NCBI RefSeq assembly: GCF_033807575.1
Contig: NC_084704.1
Location: forward strand, 8,145,056 to 8,209,055
Length of the DNA stretch: 64,000 nucleotides
Source of the DNA: Cydia pomonella
Taxonomy: Eukaryota; Arthropoda; Insecta; Lepidoptera; Tortricidae
Direction: 5' to 3'
The notes under the pieces are model-generated. The model did not search any database and was not told the DNA's origin. It saw nothing but the letters and a program-made list of their open reading frames with translations. A program made the translations under genes and the position numbers. How positions within the stretch are numbered: position 1 is the first letter of the stretch; each line of letters opens with the position of its first letter. This document shows, in pieces, positions 58,210 to 64,000 of the stretch.

Positions 58210-61200
58210 GTAAGACCTTTCTAACTGTATTTATCACTTAAGAAAACAAAGTGATCAATCATCAGCAATGTTCATCATGGGCATGTTAATTTACCGTTCA
58301 TACTTTATACCATAAACGATTAATCGATTTATTGTGAAACATTATATTATGAAGCTTAAGTTTTTCTAACCATTTTCTGCCTACAGTTCTATACAGGTGT
58401 TTTTTTTTAAATGGGGCACTGAGAGTAGCAACAAGATCCTACATCCTACCAGTGCTGCTATAACAAAATTGTCAAAGAAGATCTTCCCTAACTTATAAAT
58501 TGACTATTAAAGATTTTGGCAAAAATATATAGTCAGCAAAAAATATCAATTTTTACTACTTTTTTTTATGCCAATCAATTCCATTTCTATCCATGATCAA
58601 AATCTGCTTAGACACCAACCTAGGCTACGGCAAAGGCACAAACATTGTGCCATGTTTTCATATAGTTTTAACATCATTACCTTACAATCTGAATCTTAAT
58701 ATTTGAAAACGTGATTAATAGTACTTCCATGTTCAACAATATGGCTCCAATTTGCTATAAGGCACAATTTCTGTACCAGATCAAAAGATTCCAATTAGAC
58801 TACAATACTTGTATTGTTGGCAGATAGATAGAATAGTCTTTATTGGAACACCTGAGTAAAAGATACAGCTTACAGAAAACAACTTATGAAAGATAAAGGT
58901 AGACAACAGGCAGTCTTATCGCTGAAGAGTGATTTCTCCCAGACAACCTTTGGCTAGCACATACATACCAGATTTCAATTTGTTTTTAATGCATCTACTG
59001 GAAGTGCAAACATTTGTTTTGATGTATAAAATAAACTTGAGGTAAATCGTTCTAAACAAAATATTTCTGCATTTTAATCCTGATTAGCCGGGTCCACACA
59101 GAGCGAGAATACCTGCGAGGCAATTTCCTCACACACAAAACAGCCACAGTAGACGTGTCTCGGCCGAGGCGGCATGCTCGGGCGAGGAAATTGCCTCGCG
59201 TGTATGTTTGCTCTGTGTGGACCCAGCTATTTAAGGGTCAATTACACCCACACTTCCCGACATTGTTTTCCGTTTCACGGAATATCAGCGCACCAAACAA
59301 TATTTGAAAGGTAAAAAATATTTTACAGTTCATATGGTGCTACTTTTCCGCACTAGTGCGTAAATTAGCACATTATGTAACTATGTCGAATATTTAAAGG
59401 TTCATATGTACTGTAAAACGTTGTACGATACATGTGCGAATAAGTAATTCGCAACTCGTGTCGATTTAAAACACTCCCTTCGGTCTTGATTTAATTTATC
59501 GCCACTCGTTACGAATTTCCTATTTTTCGCACTTGTATCGTAAATAACTATTGTCTCTAATTGCCAAAAATGTTCTATGTTGGATATTATTGCATATGAA
59601 CCATTAGCCGGGTCCACACCGAGCGAGCATACGCGCGAGGCAATTTCCTCACGCACAATACGGCCAGTGTAGACGTGCCTCGGCCGTGGCGGCGCGCGCG
59701 TTTTCCTTGCCCGAGCGACATGCTGATATTTTGTGAAACGGAAAAAACTCTTGCCCGGACCCAATTTCGAGCCTGATATCAGGCCTGATAATGTGTGGAT
59801 TTAATTGGCTCTTTACTTCAGTAAGATAAATAAATAATAAATAAATATAAATATTATAGGGACTTGCTTACACAAATTGACTGAGTCCCACATAAGCCAA
59901 GAAGGTTTGTGTTGTGGGTACTCGACAACAATATATATACTATACAAATACTTAAATACATAGAAAGCATCCATGACTCAAGAACAAATATCTGTGCTCA
60001 TCACACAAGTAAATGCCCTTACCGGGATTTGAACCCAGCACCATTGGCTTCATAGGCAGGGTCACTACCCACTAGGCCAGAGCATATAAATATTATACAA
60101 TTCTTCCCCAGAAATGCCCATTTGATGCAATTACCATCATCAACATCCCGTCAAACCTGGAAAAACATACAACCCATCGCTACTCCAAGAATTCCTTCAA
60201 GCTACATCGACTGCCCATCCCTCGGCCTGGTGAAGTTCTGGGACTTGTCGGCCAGAACGGTATTGGCAAGTCTACTGCCCTGAAGATTCTTGCTGGGAAA
60301 CAGAAGCCCAATCTGGGCCGCTATTCTGTAAGATGTAATTTAAACAGATATACAGCCATTTTTAATGTAGCTTAACCTATTTACCCACATAGGAAATCAA
60401 TTTATAATCAAATTAACTCTTCATTGATTGAAACATAGATTTGTTTTAATCAATGAAGAGTTCATTTAATGTCATTGTATTTTAATGGCATTATTCATTA
60501 TGTGTCAAGTCTCTATCATTTTGACATTTTTGTTGTAAAGAGACAATATTTAAAGTATCATGAATTAAGGGGTAAAATATCCTCTTTCACACATAATTAT
60601 AGTTAGGTGGTATTATTCTATTTTATTCTGACTGAGCTGAGCTTACTTAAATTTTGTTTTCAATGCTCATTATCTCCATTATAAAAGAGTGTACAAGAAT
60701 AGTAAAACCTTTTTTTCATTCAATATTTTATTTAATAATTATTATCATTAAGTAAATTATTTAATAAATGTAATTCTAATGAATAAAATAAAAAAGGGAT
60801 TTATTTCTGGTAAAATCTCTACATGTTGTTTTTTCTTTAAGTTTCTTAAACCTAGGTTAGACCAGAACCCTTCTTGGAGGTGTAGGCCTCTTCCAACTGT
60901 CTCCATTTGATGCGGTCTTGGTTATGTAATTAAGCTTCTCTAATTCAACTACACTTGTTTTTAGGATCCCCCGGACTGGCAAGAGATCCTCTCCCACTTC
61001 CGCGGCTCTGAGCTGCAGAATTATTTCACCAAGATCCTGGAGGATGATCTGAAGGCCCTGATCAAGCCTCAGTATGTTGACCAGATCCCCAAGGCTGTGA
61101 AAGGAACAGTTGGACAACTGTTGGATAGGAAAAATGATATGAACAATATAGATCAAATTTGCAAGATGCTTGGTGAGTAGTATGTTTTTATTTGTGTGTA

Positions 61201-63770
61201 TTTCTTTCCTTATTGATGTTCGTTCAATTTCATGGATACTTATAGTGTAAGTAGTTGGGTATAGCATATTGTCTATTGTACTCTGTAATAACAATTTAAG
61301 TATAAAATTATACAAAGGTGAATAGATATCTATATGCATACAATTTAACCTTTGTTTGAGCACGTACGTTTTTATCAACTTACGAAACACTATTAATGTA
61401 AATATACATATAATTATTTCATAACTGGACAATTGATGTATTAATATTTCTTAACCAGTATATTTTTGCCAAAAACTTATTTTAAATAGCAAAGTAGTAG
61501 TAGCTACTTAAAACAAGTCTTATCCACTTTCGAAAGTGCACAGATTTGTAATTAGTTCTCATTTGGCTCAGTCCCAATGTCCAATCCATTGTTCTGTTTT
61601 AAAAGACATGACACATTTAACTTGTTAAGACCATGTGTAATAAATAACACTAATGAAAGTAGAAACTAAAATTAAAGTAGTCCATCTTCTTTATCACTTT
61701 ACATACCTAATGGTTAAAATACTTTCAATATCTAGTCGTTGCGTGAAAACTCACCATGAAAGGATGGGGTTTTTCGGAACTTCTGTAGGATATATTTGAT
61801 ATTTACCAGTCGCTTTTCAGTGATGGGAACTGGACTAATTCCAATAAGGACTACACACACACAATGCCACACATAAGGATGCACATGAATTTTAATGTTG
61901 AATAAATGAAATGAAATGACTAGTTTCCCCACTGAGCTGGGAGGTCTTTCGTAGAAACTATTGCCTACGCCAATTCTAGGTATTAGTTGACTACCGGACC
62001 CCAGGGCCCCATAAGCCGAGCCGAAAAAGCCAGGCCAACGTTATTTAGGAGGATCTAGCATGTGTAAAGTCTTAACAATTACAGGTTGAGGTACAAACTC
62101 AGTACCTATAGCTTTAATGATTTTTGCCAGCAAAAACATCATTTTTAATTGCTTATTCTTAGATCTCTCACACATCCGCGACCGCGAGATCGCCGCGCTG
62201 TCCGGCGGGGAGCTGCAGCGCTTCGCCTGTGCCATGGTGTGCATCCAGAACGGGGACATCTTCATGTTCGATGAGCCATCTTCCTACCTGGACGTTAAAC
62301 AGCGTCTCAACGCTGCCCGCACGATTCGCTCGCTCATCCATCCTGATAAGTACGGCTTATTGCCTTTTCATACTTAATATTGAAAGAAACAAATAGTTAC
62401 GAGGTAGTAGTGATAACCATATACTGTTGTAAAACATGTGTATAATGAGTAAAATAAAATCATGTTTGTTTATTACATACAAAATTTTCATAAATGAGGC
62501 TTAAAGCTAGCGAGTAACAAGAGCAATCATTAATACATTTGATGGAATATAATGTATGCAATATGAACACATGTTCATCGCCATGTTGCTGGTGTACAGG
62601 CCGTCCTAACTGTTGACCTTTTTTTTACAACCTAAAAGTTAGGTTACGGTTTATGTTATAAAAACGTGCTAAAAAGAAGAGTCACTGATAAAATGTATAA
62701 TGCCAGAGAATGTTAACTATAGCACTTGCTAAAACTCCTATTGAGAATTATGTCCATGACCATAGATATAATATTTAAGTAAGTGTACGAATTTCTTTTG
62801 TACAGGTTCATCATTGTGGTGGAGCACGACTTGTCAGTGCTGGACTACCTGTCTGACTTTATTTGCTGTCTGTATGGCGTGCCTGGTGCTTATGGTGTTG
62901 TCACTATGCCTTTCTCCGTACGAGAAGGTTTGTTTCTAATATTAACTTATTTAAATTTGAATATACCTTAATATAAATAATTATCGATAAAATAAATACA
63001 GGAACCATCAAATACATAAACAAAATGCTTACCAAAGTGGCTAGATCATGTTGAGATATTTATGAACATATGCACTTGAAAAGAGCATAACTAAATCCAT
63101 TCATAAAGTGGCCATGCAATTTTGCGGCTTAGGGTTGATTTTTCATAATAATAAGTTATTAGTGTTATTACTAACGTAATAAGTAACGTTTTTCCTCAGG
63201 TATCAATATATTCCTTGATGGGTTTGTGCCCACTGAAAACATGAGATTCAGGACTGAATCCTTGGTCTTCAAGGTTGCTGAGTCAGCAACTGAAGAAGAG
63301 GTCAGTATTTTTTATTTACCAAAACTGAGTTATTGTAAGTTTTTATACTCATTACTTAATTGAATAGATTTTGTTCTGTTTTGAATAAAAATAACTGAAT
63401 AAGTAAGTACACAGTGTACGTACACACTCCACATATATTATAGGTAAGATTGTTGACCTGCTCAACATACAAACTTCTATGTCTAGAGCTCATTTAGCAC
63501 AGTTAATAGTTGCAGTTAGAAAGAGATGGCTTCTGGTAGATAAGAAGCTTTTGTGAAACTGGTGCCTGTAATACATATAATTTGATTTTTAGATTAAAAG
63601 AATGAACCACTATGAGTACCCGGAAATGTCGAAAAAAATGGGGGATTTCAATCTTCGCGTGAAGCCCGGCGAGTTCTCAGACTCCGAGATTTTAGTTTTG
63701 CTCGGAGAGAACGGAACCGGAAAGACGACATTTATCAGAATGTTGGCTGGCAACTTGGAACCCGATGAAG
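57997..63770 (+). CDS. ABCE1: ABCE1 / RNase L inhibitor (partial, 7 exons)
   Basis: Exons 57997-58209, 60112-60327, 60965-61172, 62163-62349, 62806-62927, 63200-63300 and 63593-63770 join in frame to 408 residues plus one base. The family length is about 600, so the C-terminal third lies beyond the window. ABCE1 is the soluble ABC ATPase that splits post-termination ribosomes and acts in initiation. Seen in order: an 8-Cys Fe-S domain, NBD1 Walker A GQNGIGKST (118-126), signature LSGGELQ (225-231), Walker B IFMFDEP (245-251), H-loop VVEHD with His282, and NBD2 Walker A GENGTGKTT (387-395). No frame disruption is present. Confidence 0.97.
58829..58955 (-). repeat. LINE 3' tail, antisense
   Basis: AGATAGATAGAATAGTCTTT, ACACCTGAGTAAAAGATACA, AACAACTTATGAAAGATAAA and CAGACAACCTTTGGCTAG form, in antisense, a Jockey-like LINE 3' end. 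A sense relative is nested at 24067-24150. Confidence 0.65.
59085..59229. mobile_element. GGGTCCACAC fold-back MITE, full copy
   Basis: TAGCCGGGTCCACACAGAGC and GCTCTGTGTGGACCCAGCTA are inverted ends. The match continues about 45 bp inward (GCGAGGCAATTTCCTC / GAGGAAATTGCCTCGC). It is bounded by TA. Length 145 bp, GC-richer than its surroundings. Confidence 0.8.
59261..59770. mobile_element. TTTCCGTTTCACGGAATATC element, interrupted
   Basis: The left end TTTTCCGTTTCACGGAATAT and the right end ATATTTTGTGAAACGGAAAA are inverted, as in the related segment 55971-56270. Shared interior blocks are AACAATATTTGAAA and GTCTCTAATTGCCAAAA. A GGGTCCACAC copy (59605-59700) sits inside near the right end. 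Confidence 0.6.
59605..59700. mobile_element. GGGTCCACAC MITE, truncated copy
   Basis: TTAGCCGGGTCCACACCGAG and GAGGCAATTTCCTCACGC match 59085-59229. The right inverted end is lost. Confidence 0.65.
59826..60084 (-). mobile_element. tRNA-derived SINE
   Basis: Read on the minus strand, TGGCCTAGTGGG (60079-60068) is an A box and GGTTCAAATCCC (60035-60024) is a B box. They are followed by GAGTACCCACAACACAAACC, GTGGGACTCAGTCAATTTGT and a TTTATT-repeat tail. This is a well-known lepidopteran SINE layout. It is essentially full length. Confidence 0.88.
60112..60327 (+). CDS. ABCE1: ABCE1 exon 2: NBD1 Walker A
   Basis: The acceptor is TTCTTCCCCAG and the donor is GTAAGA; phase is 0 at both borders. 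It codes KCPFDAITIINIPSNLEKHT through GEVLGLVGQNGIGKSTALKI and GKQKPNLGRYS (residues 72-143). It supplies the last Fe-S cysteine (73) and the P-loop. Confidence 0.97.
60328..60964 (+). other. ABCE1 intron 2
   Basis: AT-rich. An inverted repeat TTAACTCTTCATTGATTG (60413-60430) / CAATGAAGAGTTCATTT (60451-60467) lies inside. No gene is seen. Confidence 0.5.
60965..61172 (+). CDS. ABCE1: ABCE1 exon 3
   Basis: The acceptor is CTTGTTTTTAG and the donor is GTGAGT. The exon enters in phase 0 and leaves in phase 1. It codes DPPDWQEILSHFRGSELQNY, FTKILEDDLKALIKPQYVDQ and IPKAVKGTVGQLLDRKNDMN, NIDQICKML. This is the very conserved stretch of NBD1 between P-loop and signature. Confidence 0.97.
61173..62162 (+). 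other. ABCE1 intron 3
   Basis: Its 3' part (61931-62042) is a repeat fragment; the rest is AT-rich and non-coding. Confidence 0.6.
61931..62042 (-). repeat. Repeat fragment, partner of 12551
   Basis: CTACGCCAATTCTAGGTATT, AGTTGACTACCGGACCCCAG and CATAAGCCGAGCCGAAAAAG are the reverse-complement order of the family at 12551-12700. Confidence 0.55.
62163..62349 (+). CDS. ABCE1: ABCE1 exon 4: NBD1 signature and Walker B
   Basis: The acceptor is GCTTATTCTTAG and the donor is GTACGG. The exon enters in phase 1 and leaves in phase 2. It codes LSHIRDREIAALSGGELQRF, ACAMVCIQNGDIFMFDEPSS and YLDVKQRLNAARTIRSLIHP, D. GC-rich codon use contrasts with the flanking introns. Confidence 0.97.
62350..62805 (+). 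other. ABCE1 intron 4
   Basis: AT-rich; no element recognised. Confidence 0.6.
62806..62927 (+). CDS. ABCE1: ABCE1 exon 5: H-loop
   Basis: The acceptor is TTTTGTACAG and the donor is GTTTGT. The exon enters in phase 2 and leaves in phase 1. It codes FIIVVEHDLSVLDYLSDFIC, CLYGVPGAYGVVTMPFSVRE. It contains the switch histidine of NBD1 (His282). Confidence 0.97.
63200..63300 (+). CDS. ABCE1: ABCE1 exon 6: hinge region
   Basis: The acceptor is TTTTTCCTCAG and the donor is GTCAGT. The exon enters in phase 1 and leaves in phase 0. It codes GINIFLDGFVPTENMRFRTE, SLVFKVAESATEEE, the conserved hinge between the two nucleotide-binding domains. The intron between this exon and exon 5 holds a 37-bp fragment (63094-63130) of the 41204-41286 MITE. 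Confidence 0.97.
63593..63770 (+). CDS. ABCE1: ABCE1 exon 7: NBD2 Walker A
   Basis: The acceptor is TTTGATTTTTAG and the donor is GTTTGT. The exon enters in phase 0 and leaves in phase 1. It codes IKRMNHYEYPEMSKKMGDFN, LRVKPGEFSDSEILVLLGEN, GTGKTTFIRMLAGNLEPDE. The next exon is not visible before 64000; the TTTTTCAG at about 63978 leads into a stop-containing frame and does not fit. Confidence 0.97.
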
Positions 63771-64000
63771 GTTTGTAGCACAGTACATATCTCGTTGTTG
63801 TTACATTCAATTCCAATTTAAAGTGATATTTTTGCTTGTTTTTACCCATGACGGAAATAAGAGAATGAATGAGTTAAGAGTAGCTAGTAATGGCTAATCC
63901 ACATAGTCTGTTGTGGCGTAAGAGAATTCCAATTGAAGTGAATTTAGCATTACAATACAATATTCTTAATTTTTCAGTTTCTTTGTAAATGCTCCGTAGA

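Larger units (their letters stand above)
58210..60111 (+). other. ABCE1 intron 1, packed with repeats
   Basis: It contains a LINE tail (58829-58955), two GGGTCCACAC fold-back copies, a repeat related to 55971-56270 (59261-59770), and a tRNA-derived SINE (59826-60084) that ends 27 bp before exon 2. No gene lies inside. Confidence 0.7.

Noticed and set aside
59402..59764. 120-codon minus-strand ORF
   Set aside because: It lies across two nested MITE-like repeats; open by composition only.
60857..61432. 191-codon minus-strand ORF
   Set aside because: It is the antisense shadow of ABCE1 exon 3, whose sense translation is highly conserved.
63970..64000. TTTTTCAG as acceptor of ABCE1 exon 8
   Set aside because: The following frame in the required phase does not give the conserved NBD2 sequence and meets a stop; the true exon must lie beyond the window.

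Overview
The window looks like AT-rich nuclear DNA of a moth or butterfly. The reasons are GT-AG introns that are mostly repeat-filled, insect-like protein sequences, and a dense load of repeats that I recognise as typical of Lepidoptera: SINE and LINE tails, TA-flanked MITEs, the GGGTTCCGTA family, and the AACGAGCAATTC / GAGCAAAGCTCGGTC family. There is no prokaryotic or organellar signal. Most six-frame ORFs are chance frames.

Three multi-exon genes can be assembled with consistent splice phases. (1) Positions 14333-47333 (+) hold an eight-exon gene for a 413-residue protein of the calexcitin / sarcoplasmic calcium-binding (EF-hand) type. It has a long charged N-terminal extension and largely degenerate calcium loops, and its second and third coding introns are about 8.6 and 15.3 kb. 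(2) Positions 54189-55224 (-) hold a CutC-family gene, complete except for its initiator Met, which probably sits alone at the end of an upstream exon. (3) From 57997 to the right edge (+) lie the first seven coding exons of ABCE1 (RNase L inhibitor / Rli1 / pixie), through the Walker A motif of the second nucleotide-binding domain. The EF-hand gene and CutC converge; CutC and ABCE1 are divergent and share a roughly 2.5 kb upstream region packed with fold-back repeats. A possible intronless 79-codon gene (32780-33019, +) is nested in the third intron of the EF-hand gene.

Layout: 1-14299 is intergenic, with an inverted pair of repeat segments (3.2-4.05 and 6.15-6.7 kb) flanking a complete non-autonomous hAT-like element (4124-5170, 8-bp TSD). 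14.3-47.3 kb is the EF-hand gene, whose introns carry RTE, Jockey-like, Penelope-like and other retroelement debris. 47.3-54.2 kb is intergenic with a decayed mariner, an RTE tail and a striking 72-bp perfect palindrome. 54.2-64 kb holds CutC and ABCE1.

The three genes have unrelated cellular roles (calcium buffering or signalling, CutC/copper-related, ribosome recycling); nothing suggests a shared pathway. I did not find a convincing new multi-gene system. The most interesting signals are the perfect palindrome, a hammerhead-ribozyme-like motif in the Penelope-like remnant, the uORF that ends inside the second Met codon of the EF-hand gene, the degenerate EF-hand paralogue itself, and the hAT-like element with CCGGATCCGG subterminal arrays.
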